Source of the DNA: Spirochaetota bacterium
Lineage (GTDB): Bacteria; Spirochaetota; UBA4802; UBA5550
Direction of reading: 5' to 3'
DNA length: 64,000 nucleotides
Assembly (NCBI GenBank): GCA_003246895.1
Contig: QKCL01000087.1
Location: 1-64,000, forward strand
The notes under the pieces are model-generated. The model made no database searches. It was given only the letters and a program-made list of their open reading frames with translations, and had not been told where the DNA came from. This document shows positions 32,142 through 41,703 of the stretch, one piece after another; position 1 is the first letter of the stretch; each line of letters begins with the position of its first letter. The translations under genes were made by a program, and so were the position numbers.

Positions 32142-34316
32142 ATGATGTACAGACCATACTGGCTTCCCGGAACTGTTGTTTCCATAATATTTTTCCTGGC
32201 AGGGAATCTGCTGAATCTATCCATCTCATATATGGGGAACAGCAATAGCGATATATCCTCTGTCATGATAAAGCTTTTCTGGCCCACTATTCTTGGCCAG
32301 ATAGTGAAGGTTTTTGTTATTACTGTACTCACAGGAATATTCTTCAATATTATATATAGACTTGCTTTTGATTTTATTCAGGTTAAAACCGGGAGAAAAT
32401 TTTCAGGCAGATGGGTGGCCGGCGTCATTGTATATTCATTTCTAATGTTCTTTCTTGCCACTGTAATTAACATTCCGCAGCTGTTCATGGATAACTTTTT
32501 TTCCAAATCTGTTTTTCTCAATACATTTCTTGATTTTATTACAGGTACTTTTTCTCCATCCTTTTTCTATTCTCTATTTTATCTTGTCAATGTTTCGGCA
32601 GTGTTAATGGCTGCAGTATTTGTTATTGGAAAGGTTATGGAACTGTCACAGATCAGGGCTTTTCTGGAAAACAGGAGAATTGCCGGGTACATCCCGACCC
32701 GCAGGAGAGCGGCATTTTTCGTACTTTTAATTTCCATTGCAGGGCTTCTGATCGCAGTAATTCCATCAAAAAAACATATTGCCGGGAAGAATATTCTCAT
32801 CATTTCCTCCGATTCAGTGAGGCCCGACAGAATAAGCTATAACGGTTATTCGCGCAAAACAACCCCCAATCTTGATAAGTACATGAAGGAGGCTCTTCAG
32901 ATAAGAGGCGTCATGACAGCCGTGCCGAGAACCTTTCCTGCATGGGTGAGTCTTCTTACATCATCCACTCCTTTGAGGCATGATATAGGCCACATGTTCC
33001 CGAGAACCAGGGAAAGGTCTGTGAAGCTTGACAGCGCAGTTTCATATCTCAGAAACAAGGGCTATTACACCTCAGTGGTTTCAGAATTTGCAGGAGATAT
33101 ATTCCCCAGGGTGGATCTGGGCTATGAAAATGTGGTTGCTCCCGAGATGAATTTCAAAGTTATCATTAAACAGGTAATTCTCGAGAGGCAGGTTTTTCTC
33201 CTTCCATTTATTCTGAACAGGGCGGGCAGGGCTCTCTTTCCGGAGGTCAGGGATATCGCCAAGTTCTCTGACCCTTCAATGCTCACAAGCGAGTGCATGG
33301 GGGAGATAGAAAAGTCCGGAGACAGACCGTTTTTTATTTCAGTGTTCTATTCTATCACACATTTCCCATTTTCCGGGAATTACCCCTATTACAAAAAGTT
33401 TTCAGACCCTGATTATAACGGGCCATATAAATATCTGAAACAGATTGTGGTTAAGCTCGGAAAGGGGGATGATTCAGGTAAAAAGGAAAGAACATCTGAA
33501 GATCCGAAGAAGAAAGAGGCTGATGAAGCACAGGTAAACGCACTCTATGACGGGTGTCTCTATGAGCTGGATGTTGAAATCGGCCGTATTGTGGAATACC
33601 TGAAGAAAAATGGCCTCTATGAAAATACAACTATTATTGTCACCTCCGATCATGGGGAGAATCTCTATGATGAAAAGAATTACGGCATCGGTCATGGTGA
33701 GCATCTCAGAGGTAATTACGCAATGGAGATCCCATTTATTATGCTGGGGGGATATGTGAAGGATGGGCACAGGGGTGTTACAATAAATAAAACCGGATCA
33801 ATTACAGATATTCTCCCCACTGTGTTCAACTATACAGGTCTTGGGATTCCAGGTTTTTTTAGAGGCAGAGACCTTTTTTATCCATCTGTCAACAGGGTTG
33901 ATGCCTATGTTGAGACAGGCATCTGGTTTGATAACAACAAGTCTTCTGAGCTTTTCTTTTATCATGAGAGAATTGATTATCCAGATATCTCGGGCCTTCT
34001 TGAAATAGATTTTGATTACATGAATGAAGGAGTGGTGAAGCAGGAATATCAGAATGTAATCAAAACGGCCAAGCACAGGGCAATATACAGCGGAAGATAC
34101 AAACTTATTTATGTTCCCCTTTCTTCGGGGGTCAGGTTTGAGCTCTATGATTTCGTAAAAGATCCGGGTAACAGGACTGACCTCTCCTCCCGAAAACCTG
34201 ATGTGCTGGGACGCATGAAGAAACTTTTCTACGATTATGTAACAGAAGAGAGTCTTGGAAATTATAAGAGGGTAGGGGATTATATTCTTCCCTTTTACTC
34301 TGATTCAGTATTTTAG
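32142..34316 (+). CDS. Membrane-anchored sulfatase-fold hydrolase/transferase
   Basis: 724 aa. About five transmembrane helices occupy residues 1-215, then an alkaline-phosphatase-superfamily domain. Metal-site candidates are Asp224 (ISSDSVRPD) and Asp503-His504 (SDHGEN). The likely nucleophile is Thr264 (PRTFPAWVSLLT), at the place of the Cys/Ser of true sulfatases, a pattern seen in lipid-linked phosphoglycerol- or phosphoethanolamine-transferase relatives. The catalytic domain should face the periplasm. Clearly paralogous to the gene at 37148-39310: both share SYMGNS and F[FY]SKS in the membrane part. The actual substrate is unknown. Confidence 0.85.
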   Translation: MMYRPYWLPGTVVSIIFFLAGNLLNLSISYMGNSNSDISSVMIKLFWPTILGQIVKVFVITVLTGIFFNIIYRLAFDFIQVKTGRKFSGRWVAGVIVYSFLMFFLATVINIPQLFMDNFFSKSVFLNTFLDFITGTFSPSFFYSLFYLVNVSAVLMAAVFVIGKVMELSQIRAFLENRRIAGYIPTRRRAAFFVLLISIAGLLIAVIPSKKHIAGKNILIISSDSVRPDRISYNGYSRKTTPNLDKYMKEALQIRGVMTAVPRTFPAWVSLLTSSTPLRHDIGHMFPRTRERSVKLDSAVSYLRNKGYYTSVVSEFAGDIFPRVDLGYENVVAPEMNFKVIIKQVILERQVFLLPFILNRAGRALFPEVRDIAKFSDPSMLTSECMGEIEKSGDRPFFISVFYSITHFPFSGNYPYYKKFSDPDYNGPYKYLKQIVVKLGKGDDSGKKERTSEDPKKKEADEAQVNALYDGCLYELDVEIGRIVEYLKKNGLYENTTIIVTSDHGENLYDEKNYGIGHGEHLRGNYAMEIPFIMLGGYVKDGHRGVTINKTGSITDILPTVFNYTGLGIPGFFRGRDLFYPSVNRVDAYVETGIWFDNNKSSELFFYHERIDYPDISGLLEIDFDYMNEGVVKQEYQNVIKTAKHRAIYSGRYKLIYVPLSSGVRFELYDFVKDPGNRTDLSSRKPDVLGRMKKLFYDYVTEESLGNYKRVGDYILPFYSDSVF

Positions 34317-34325
34317 AACGGCGGA

Positions 34326-36844
34326 ATGTTAACTATGAAAAAAATTAAGCAAATGTTTAAATATATATTATCACTGTTTACTTTCAGAAGGTTCAGGATT
34401 CTGCTTCTGGGAGTTCTGATTGCTTCTCTTGCAGGAGGGCTGGGTTTTGTACTCTGGTGGAATTTTATTTTTTTCCCCGATGACTATTCATTGACTATGG
34501 ATCTTGCAAAGACTGCTTCCCAAAGCAGGGGTTTTTATGAAAAAAGAAATGACCTTCTCCTTGATCTGAAGAGGGCGAAGCTTTCAAATTTCTCCGGCCC
34601 CGATGAAAGAAATTCGGTTCTGAAAAAGTTCAGGGAATGCGGCGTTCTAATCGGCATTGATGATTATGCCGGGAAGAACAGAACCGCGCCTGTGTACAGG
34701 GCAGGTACCGGTCATGTGGGCATCTGGGTGGATGAACGTTCTTCAATGCTCATGAACCCGGGATCTGCAGCTGCATTTGATGTTAAGCTAAAAAGTGACG
34801 GTCTAGTTGAATTCTCGGGTCTTTCAAAGGGTAAAGGAGCCAAAGTAAGGGTCTCTGTAAAGTCCCGGGGGAAGGTTATTTCAGAAAGGGTCTTTGATAT
34901 TGCAGGATACAGCAATCCATACAGTGATTCAGATGTGAAAATGAAATTTTCAAACAGGGGCTTTGGGAAGTCAACTGACAGCACGGGCTGGACAGACTGC
35001 ACTCTTGAGGTTGCGGGTAACGCAAAATCCAGTAGCAAGTTTACCGTCCAGGTTGAGGTCATTGAAGGAGAACCGTTATTTCTTGCAAACCTGAATGTGC
35101 TGGAAAAGGCAAAACAGAAAAAATATAACATTGTATATATAATCTTCGACGGGGTTGCTCTCCCGTACTGGACATTTCATAACAGTAAATCAAACCTTAC
35201 CCCATATATGGCCGAGGTCGCAAAAAGTGACTACATAGTTTTTGACAATATGATCACACTGGGAAATAAAACCAGGATTTCACTTTCAGGCCTTTTTACT
35301 TCCATGATTCCAAGTGAAACAAGGCATGGTATAAACCGTAACTTTATTCCCCAGGAGGAGAGGGATATTTTTTATGACAGGGTGAATAAAGGCTTGATTG
35401 AAACTTTTCCATCTTACCTCAGAAAGAACGGATTCGTTTCAGCCCAGTTCGGCAACAGCGGTTTTACAGTCAACCTTCTGGGTACAGGTACTGATTACGG
35501 TTTTGAAAGGTCATTTGAGTTTCAGTATAATCCCTATGATTCCCTGGGCATATCCAGAGAGTTTTTCAGTTTTGTAAGAAAGAACGGAATTTCTATGCAT
35601 ACTGCCATTACAATACACCGCACAAGCCGTTCTTTGCTCCGCTGAAGTATTATTTCAGGGGAGTACTTGACGGTCCCCTGGAAGGCCTCTGGAGGCCTGA
35701 TTTTGCAGGAGCCATAAGCTACACCGATGATGTTTTCAGAAATATTCATCTGATGCTAAAAAAGAACGGGCTTCTTGAAAATACAATAGTTGTCATTGCG
35801 ACGGATCATGGATCAGGGTATTCTGTTTCCCGTTTTGACCGTGGATTCCAGTATGACGAATACACAAAACAGGTCTTCATGGTCCATCTTCCTGAAGAGC
35901 TGAAGGCGAAGCTCAATGCTCCGGGCGGACACAGGAGCACATATGTCTCCTCAATAAATATAAGTCCCACTCTTCTTGACCTTGCAGGATTCAGTCCGGT
36001 TAAGCAGTTTAAAGGGAAGAGCTTTATGCCTGTAATAAAGTCATTGTATAAAATGCCCTCCTGGGATGACAGATTGTGGTGTCTTGGGAGAAAAACAGTA
36101 TCTCTTGTTGCTCCGGATCTCATGAAATACATAGTAAACGGGACTGACACAAAGAGGTATATTGCAAGGGAATATGACTTTTTCGGTGACGGGAAGGAGG
36201 TGCCCTATGAGATGCTCTTTGACCTGAGAAAGGACCCTGAGGAAAAAAATAATCTTATCCATTCTGACCCGGAATCTCTGAAAAGGATGAGGGAAATTTT
36301 CTTTAAAAGCGATATCCATCATCCTGAAAAAATTCTTATTTCCTTTGCATCCGGTAATAACACAAAGAAAAGAATTGAAGTGAAGGTCAGATCCTTAAGC
36401 CCCATTATAAGGGCCGAACTTTATGACGAAAAAATGAATATTCTTAAGACCCTGGAAAGCGGGGGAAAGAATGAAAGTTATTCCTTTCATGTTGAAGGTA
36501 AACCTGTTATTCTTGTGCTTGAGCAGGAGAATGACCGTTCACCATTTGAGGCTGTACTTTATTCAGACGGGAAAAAGATAAACAGTAACTCAGTTTACGG
36601 AACATCCGTGGATCTCAATATTCTTAAAAATCCGGTTAAAATGTCCACCCTGAAGGAGTTCAGGGCACTTGCCGTGAAAAAACCTGCAGTACTGTCGGGA
36701 TGGAAAGGTGTAAAGGGGAATGAAATAAGCGTCAGGGTTGCACGGGTGGACCTTCACAGGTGGATTGATATGAACAGTTTTGATAAGACAAAAATTTCGG
36801 CGTCCATGAGGGAGACTCTAAAGTCATGGGGCTACATTCAGTAG
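34326..36844 (+). pseudogene. Sulfatase-fold gene interrupted by a -1 frameshift
   Basis: Two frames together make one protein of about 840 aa. The first (34326-35645) has one transmembrane helix, a beta-rich domain of about 200 residues, a metal-site-like IIFDG, and TRISLSGLFTS with Thr at the nucleophile position. It then shifts into nonsense. In the second frame the sequence resumes upstream of any ATG, from about 35585, reading Asn-Phe-Tyr-Ala-Tyr-Cys-His-Tyr-Asn-Thr-Pro-His-Lys-Pro, and continues through ATDHGSG to 36844. Loss of one base near 35583-35588 (AACGG for AACCGG) repairs the frame. No canonical slippery heptamer is present. Either a true pseudogene or a sequencing/assembly indel. 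Confidence 0.85.
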
Positions 36845-36976
36845 GAGATATTTTCTCTCTCTTCCGGACTTTTTGAGAACTGGTATTTTTTAATTGAATT
36901 TGGTTTTACATACGGGAAGGAGGAGGTGCCGGGAATCTGAAAATTCAGTCCGGATGGATTCATTTCTGAATGAAAT

Positions 36977-37050
36977 TCGGGGCGACAGGATTCGAACCTG
37001 CGGCCCCTTCGTCCCGAACGAAGTGCGCTACCGGACTGCGCTACGCCCCG
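36977..37050 (-). tRNA. tRNA-Pro (anticodon CGG)
   Basis: 74 nt cloverleaf on the minus strand. Acceptor CGGGGCG pairs with CGCCCCG. The D arm is GCGCAGTCCGGTAGCGC, the anticodon loop TTCGGGA sits in the stem CTTCG/CGAAG, and the T arm is GCAGGTTCGAATCCTGT. The anticodon CGG reads CCG proline codons. The CCA end is not encoded; the next bases are ATT. It sits between two sulfatase-fold genes with no integrase nearby. Confidence 0.96.
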
Positions 37051-37147
37051 AAAAGTTTCTGTATTTCCTATACCTTACTGTAAGAGGCCGGATAATTTCA
37101 AGATATATTTTTATAGATTTTGCCTGAAATTCCATGTAACGTTTATG

Positions 37148-39310
37148 TCAGTATCTGGAAAGAGGATAAATAAACCCGTTCTTAACCATTACATCGCTGT
37201 TTCGTGTTACCCACCTGAAGAGTTCTTTGCTGAGACGTTTTACAATATCAGGTCTTCTGGACGCTATGTTGTTTTCCGCAAGCGGATCTTTTTCTGTGTC
37301 ATATAATTCGTATTCAATTCTGTCCTGAAGCGGAATATATATGAGCCTGTAACGGCCGTCAAATATGTAGCGGTGCTTGGCCATGTTTATTATATCCCTG
37401 TAGTTGTCATTCAGAACTACCTGTTTGTCGAAGTGAAAGTCCACCATGCTGAGGCCGGTAATATCCGGATACATGATTCTCTGGTTCTGGAAAAAGAGCC
37501 CGTTTTTTCTGCTGTTGTCAAACCATATGCCGGTTTCTCCGTATGCGAAACGGCTTTGCTTCTCTGTACCCTTTATTACGGGGATTAGGCTTTTGCCCTC
37601 CATTGTGAAGGTGTTCTTTACCTTCATCAGTTCAAGTATGGTCGGAGCAAGGTCGACGTTTCTTACAAGGCTTTTTATGTCCTTTCTTCTGTCTGTAAGT
37701 CCGGCATAATTTATTATAAGTGGAATCCTTGTGGCATATAGTCCCCTGAAGTGCTCTCCGTGACCCATGCCGAGTTTTCCCTCATAGAGATTTTCTCCGT
37801 GGTCCGAGAGTACTATTATGACTGTATTCTTTTTCAGTCCATTTTTTTCCAGAAATTTAATAATTCTCCCAACCTCTCTGTCAAAGGCGTGAAGCCCACC
37901 GTCATAGAGGGCGTTGACCTGGCGCTTGTCCGTTTCGGAAAGGGTCTTTGAAACTTTCTGATTATCCAGTGCGATGATCTGCTGTTTCAGGTATTTGTAT
38001 GGCCCGGTGTACCCCTTTTCGGCATAGGTTTTGTAATAGGGGTATGGAGGAGCATAGGGGAAGTGCGTGGATGAGAAGAAAGTTGTAATAAAAAACGGTT
38101 TTCCCTTTGTGTTTTTTATGTATTTCATGATCCTTTCTGTTACAAGTTCAGGAGGACAGAAGTATGCGGAGTCCTTCAGGAATGTAAAGAAGTCCAGCCC
38201 CTTCTGGTTCGTCAGAAAAGGCATTAGAAATACATGGGCATCAAGTATTGCCTGATAGAGAATATGGTCTGCGTTGAAATATGGTGTATCCACATGTTTG
38301 AATCCAAGGTCGATTCTTGTGAAAATGTCAGCAGCATAGTCGCCGATTACAGATGTTTCGTAACCGTTTTTGTTAAGAAGTTCTGGAAGTGCCCTGAAAT
38401 TTCTGTTCAGGTCCCTGGAAGTAGGGAACATGTGCCTTATTCCGTGGGTAGACGCGAACTGGCCCGTAAGTGTGGATACCCATGATGGGAAAGTCCGCGG
38501 AATTTCTATATTGGCATTCTTGAAATCTATTCCGCTTTCGATGATTTTATCTATATTCGGAGTTGTGGCTCTTTTGTATCCGTTGGCGCTTATGTGGTCA
38601 GGCCTCAGTGCGTCAGATGCCAGAATAATTACATTAGGCCTGTTCTCGTCCCTGTTGAGACCGGAATCTCCGTTGAATGCCATGAACGCTGTTGCTGCGA
38701 GGGCTGCTGCTGCAACAGGTACAGAGTATCTGAAGATATGCTTTCTGTGTTTTTCAATGATAGCGGCCGCAGTATTCTTAAGGCTGTATATGAAAATACC
38801 GGTCATGAGAACAAGAAACACAATCTGCAGTACTGTGAAAAACACCGGAGAAACACTGTCTGTGAGAAATTCAGTAACTGATTTAAATACCGGGCTTTTG
38901 CTGTAAAATCCGTTCATGTAAACCTGCGGATAGAGTATTATGTTTTTCATGAAAAAAGGCAGATAGAGTATGAAGGAGATCAGGGAATTCAGCATAATCT
39001 GTACCTTCATTGAGAAAAACTTACCGCGCACATGTTTCTGGTATGAATTCAGTATTAACCTGCCTGCCAGTCCGAATATTATCCCGAGCACGGCATAAAT
39101 AACTACAAGCTTTAATATGAAAAATATTATTTCTCCAAGGAAGTTGTCCATGATGAACTTTTTGGCCGTTTCACTTGAGTTTCCCATGTAGGAGAAGGAG
39201 AGATTGTTTGCTATCCCGTACGCAAAGAAGAGACCGAATACAATGAGCCCTCCCGATGCCTGAACGTATACTGATAGAAAAATTTTCAATGTCTTCATAA
39301 ATGTTTTCAT
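37148..39310 (-). CDS. Membrane-anchored sulfatase-fold hydrolase/transferase (paralogue)
   Basis: 720 aa from ATG 39310, which has CAGG 7 nt upstream; the longer frame to 39367 lacks this. About five transmembrane helices are followed by the catalytic domain with [22 protein letters not shown] (Thr candidate nucleophile) and LSDHGEN. It matches the 32142-34316 protein along most of its length (both have SYMGNS, MGHGEH/IGHGEH and similar C-terminal YRLIYIPL segments), so they are duplicates. Probably a periplasmic modification enzyme of an envelope polymer or lipid, but the substrate is unknown. Confidence 0.85.
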   Translation of the reverse strand: MKTFMKTLKIFLSVYVQASGGLIVFGLFFAYGIANNLSFSYMGNSSETAKKFIMDNFLGEIIFFILKLVVIYAVLGIIFGLAGRLILNSYQKHVRGKFFSMKVQIMLNSLISFILYLPFFMKNIILYPQVYMNGFYSKSPVFKSVTEFLTDSVSPVFFTVLQIVFLVLMTGIFIYSLKNTAAAIIEKHRKHIFRYSVPVAAAALAATAFMAFNGDSGLNRDENRPNVIILASDALRPDHISANGYKRATTPNIDKIIESGIDFKNANIEIPRTFPSWVSTLTGQFASTHGIRHMFPTSRDLNRNFRALPELLNKNGYETSVIGDYAADIFTRIDLGFKHVDTPYFNADHILYQAILDAHVFLMPFLTNQKGLDFFTFLKDSAYFCPPELVTERIMKYIKNTKGKPFFITTFFSSTHFPYAPPYPYYKTYAEKGYTGPYKYLKQQIIALDNQKVSKTLSETDKRQVNALYDGGLHAFDREVGRIIKFLEKNGLKKNTVIIVLSDHGENLYEGKLGMGHGEHFRGLYATRIPLIINYAGLTDRRKDIKSLVRNVDLAPTILELMKVKNTFTMEGKSLIPVIKGTEKQSRFAYGETGIWFDNSRKNGLFFQNQRIMYPDITGLSMVDFHFDKQVVLNDNYRDIINMAKHRYIFDGRYRLIYIPLQDRIEYELYDTEKDPLAENNIASRRPDIVKRLSKELFRWVTRNSDVMVKNGFIYPLSRY

Positions 39311-39472
39311 ATTAAAACCTGCCAGAAAGAAATAATTCATGGTTAATGTGAAGCGGAAAATGGTCAAGTAAATGTTTGTCTTTTTCGCGCTATAAAAGGT
39401 TAAGAAATTTTTAAAAAAAGTTTACATTTTCTATGTTTTATATACCAATAATAAGTGATTTATGGAGGATCT

Positions 39473-40576
39473 ATGTTTCATATTTTTATTTCATTTATTA
39501 TTATGATGCTTCTCATTGTGTCATGTGACAGCGGAGGAGGGGGTACCACCGGGACTTCATGGGAAAAGGTAAAGGCTGATGCCTATGTTACGGTACACCT
39601 CGCATCGGAGTATAACACTCCTTCAAAACTTCCGGTTTCAACACTGGGCTGGGAGGATGGCATAAACATCAGCCGTGACGGTCTCCATATCTATGCCACA
39701 TACATGCCCGCCGATCTACTCTCCTTCACTTTAAACGGAGACAGCGTTGAGAATTACTATAAATATGACCGTGGCCCTCATTATGACATGGATTTTATCA
39801 CAACTCCGGGACCTGCGATTACCTATCTCTGGTACCAGAGTGATATTATTATCGCATCAAGGACATCTGTTTCAGAAAGTTTCTCCGGCTGGACAACGTC
39901 TTCCATGAAAAGGAGTATATACAGCGAAGGAGCGCTTTCAGCAGTATTTTCGGGAAGCGACATTGATATCTGCGCATTCACCAGCAATGAAAATTATACC
40001 TATCAGAATAATATAAATGTAATAACAGGTATAACAGGAGGAGATCCTTCCGGTACCGGCACGCTTATCACGTCCATAGACACAACAGGGACATCCTCCA
40101 TAAATACAGGCTACATCGAGGACAACCCCCATATTGAAAGGCTCGATGGAAGTACACTTGTTCTGTTTTTTGACAGCGAAGACAGGCCCGGAGGAGAGGG
40201 GGGCCATGATATATGGTATTCAACAAGCAGTAATAACGGAGGAGACTGGACAACCCCGCTTTCTGTGACTTCAATAAATACATCTTCAAAAGAGCACCAG
40301 CCCCATCTCTATCACGACGGGAGCTACTGGTGGCTGTACTATTCGGCCTACGACGGTGACGGCAAACTGGCAATATACAGGGCAAAACAGAATAGTGCAA
40401 GCTGGGATGACTGGGGTACTCCGGAACTTGTAATAAGTGCAGGTAACACCGAAGGGGTTGGAGAACCGACTCTGACTGCAAACGGAGACCTTTACTTTGT
40501 GGTGATATATAAAAATCCAGACGGCACAGAGTATGACCGCTATGATGCAGACCCCTGGGTTGCGCTGAAAAAGTAG
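39473..40576 (+). CDS. Lipoprotein with beta-propeller-like repeats
   Basis: 367 aa. GGAGG (39464-39468) lies 4 nt before ATG 39473; the upstream GTG at 39455 is unlikely. Signal peptide with lipobox LLIVSC, then the tether CDSGGGGTTGT. The body has repeated bladed segments (INISRDGLHIYATY, HDIWYSTSSNNGGDW, HQPHLYHDGSYWWLYYSA), like sialidase or other beta-propeller folds with Asp-box-like turns. Enzymatic residues cannot be confirmed, so a surface binding or hydrolase role is only possible. Confidence 0.8.
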   Translation: MFHIFISFIIMMLLIVSCDSGGGGTTGTSWEKVKADAYVTVHLASEYNTPSKLPVSTLGWEDGINISRDGLHIYATYMPADLLSFTLNGDSVENYYKYDRGPHYDMDFITTPGPAITYLWYQSDIIIASRTSVSESFSGWTTSSMKRSIYSEGALSAVFSGSDIDICAFTSNENYTYQNNINVITGITGGDPSGTGTLITSIDTTGTSSINTGYIEDNPHIERLDGSTLVLFFDSEDRPGGEGGHDIWYSTSSNNGGDWTTPLSVTSINTSSKEHQPHLYHDGSYWWLYYSAYDGDGKLAIYRAKQNSASWDDWGTPELVISAGNTEGVGEPTLTANGDLYFVVIYKNPDGTEYDRYDADPWVALKK

Positions 40577-40639
40577 TACAGTAAAATAGCTTTTTTTCAA
40601 AAAAAAAGAGTAAATAATTCATTTTCAGGAGAATCATGA

Positions 40640-40675
40640 GATAAAAAAACTCTTTTTGACTTGACTTTTTTTATC
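40640..40675. repeat. AT-rich inverted repeat spanning the cold-shock -35 region
   Basis: GATAAAAAAA (40640-40649) is the exact reverse complement of TTTTTTTATC (40666-40675), with a 16-nt loop. The right arm overlaps the last base of the -35 hexamer and the spacer of the cold-shock promoter, so it could be an operator, or a weak terminator of the preceding lipoprotein gene. Confidence 0.5.
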
Positions 40676-40688
40676 TGACCCGGATAAT
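40661..40688 (+). promoter_or_regulatory. Promoter of the cold-shock gene
   Basis: TTGACT (40661-40666), 16-nt spacer, GATAAT (40683-40688). Transcription starts near 40695, giving a leader of about 160 nt before the cold-shock gene, as expected for thermoregulated cspA-type mRNAs. Confidence 0.65.
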
Positions 40689-40855
40689 GCCGGAAGATGC
40701 AAAATTTATATGTATCGGGTATAGAGTTCTAAAAAAATTACCTTCCGAGTTTTATCCGCAGTTTATGACTTCGAAAAAAACGGCAATCCAATTTGAAGAC
40801 CTATATCAAACAGCATAGTAATATTGTGTCTTACAACTTATATAGGAGTTTCAAA

Positions 40856-41056
40856 ATGGAACAAGGAACTGTAAAATGGTTCAACGACAGCAAAGGATTC
40901 GGATTTATCCAGAGAAACGGCGGAGATGATATCTTCGTACATCATTCAGGTATTGTTTCTGACGGATTCAGAACACTTGCTGAAGGTGCAGCTGTTGAAT
41001 TCGAAGTAGAAGATTCAGACAGAGGCCCAAGAGCTGTATCAGTAAAACAGCTGTAA
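40856..41056 (+). CDS. Cold-shock protein (CspA family)
   Basis: 66 aa single cold-shock domain: [15 protein letters not shown] contains RNP1 (KGFGFI) and DIFVHHSGI contains RNP2. It binds single-stranded RNA/DNA and melts secondary structure. AGGAG (40844-40848) lies 7 nt before ATG 40856; the longer in-frame start at 40793 lies within the leader. A long 5' leader follows a good promoter. Confidence 0.95.
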   Translation: MEQGTVKWFNDSKGFGFIQRNGGDDIFVHHSGIVSDGFRTLAEGAAVEFEVEDSDRGPRAVSVKQL

Positions 41057-41069
41057 TAAAATGAAGGAG

Positions 41070-41092
41070 GAGGCCCTGAAAAATCGGGCCTC
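41070..41092. terminator. GC-rich hairpin between cold-shock gene and tetR
   Basis: GAGGCCC (41070-41076) pairs with GGGCCTC (41086-41092), loop 9 nt. It overlaps the last bases of the convergent tetR gene. There is no strong T-run, but position between convergent genes suggests a bidirectional terminator. Confidence 0.6.
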
Positions 41093-41669
41093 ATTCTATC
41101 ATATGGGGCTTTAGTATTTCTTCGAGCTGTTTCAGCCCTCCGTCGATCATTTTTTCATTCGTATTTTCTCCGCTTGAATCAGAGAAACTCATCCAGAAGT
41201 CTGTGATAATCCATATATTTTTCATGAGCCTTTCAATCTGATCACTGCTGCTGAATTTTTTAATGAGACCCTTTTTTTCAAAATGTATAATCGCTGACTT
41301 CATGAACTTCATTTTTTCTCTATAGTTTTTTCTGTACATTTCCTTCAGAATTTCATCTTTCTTTAAAAGTGACGAAATTTCCAGATAGAAAAATCTGTAT
41401 TTGTATATGAGCCTGTAGTTTTCACGGAACAGTTTCATTGTTCCGGAGAAGTCTTCACATTTATCAAATCCTGACATTACCTGTGTGAATTCACTCGAAA
41501 TTTTAAGAAAAATTTCACGTATTATTTCCTCTTTGTTTTTAAAATGATAGTACAATGTGCCCGGGCTTATGCCGAGTTCATCAATTATATGATTAGTTGT
41601 CACTGAAAAGGCTCCATGCCTGTTGCAGAGTTCCACTGTGATATCAGTTATCTTTTCTCTTGTGTTCAT
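41091..41669 (-). CDS. TetR-family transcriptional repressor
   Basis: 192 aa from ATG 41669, preceded by GGAAATTTA. The N-terminal helix-turn-helix (REKITDITVELCNRHGAFSV, HIIDELGISPGTLYYHFKNKEEI) is typical TetR. The C-terminal ligand domain has no clear family features. It is last in a three-gene operon whose promoter carries two palindromes at 43503-43550, making autoregulation likely. A small-molecule or redox effector would be expected, but none can be read. Confidence 0.9.
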   Translation of the reverse strand: MNTREKITDITVELCNRHGAFSVTTNHIIDELGISPGTLYYHFKNKEEIIREIFLKISSEFTQVMSGFDKCEDFSGTMKLFRENYRLIYKYRFFYLEISSLLKKDEILKEMYRKNYREKMKFMKSAIIHFEKKGLIKKFSSSDQIERLMKNIWIITDFWMSFSDSSGENTNEKMIDGGLKQLEEILKPHMIE

Positions 41670-41703
41670 TAAATTTCCATGTACTTCGTTTAAGTTTATT
41701 CGG

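Noticed and set aside
35579-35588. Programmed -1 ribosomal frameshift
   Set aside because: AAAGAAC is not a canonical X-XXY-YYZ slippery site, and I saw no obvious downstream pseudoknot.
34326-35645. Annotating the two sulfatase frames as two intact genes
   Set aside because: The downstream frame is protein-like before its first ATG, and the upstream frame loses homology to the family after about 35583, so they are one broken gene.
36977-37050. tRNA as an integration site of a mobile element
   Set aside because: No integrase, direct repeats of the tRNA end or phage genes are visible on either side.
36894-37127. Open frame across the tRNA-Pro region
   Set aside because: It is the antisense of the tRNA; its [12 protein letters not shown] peptide is the well-known false translation of tRNA genes.
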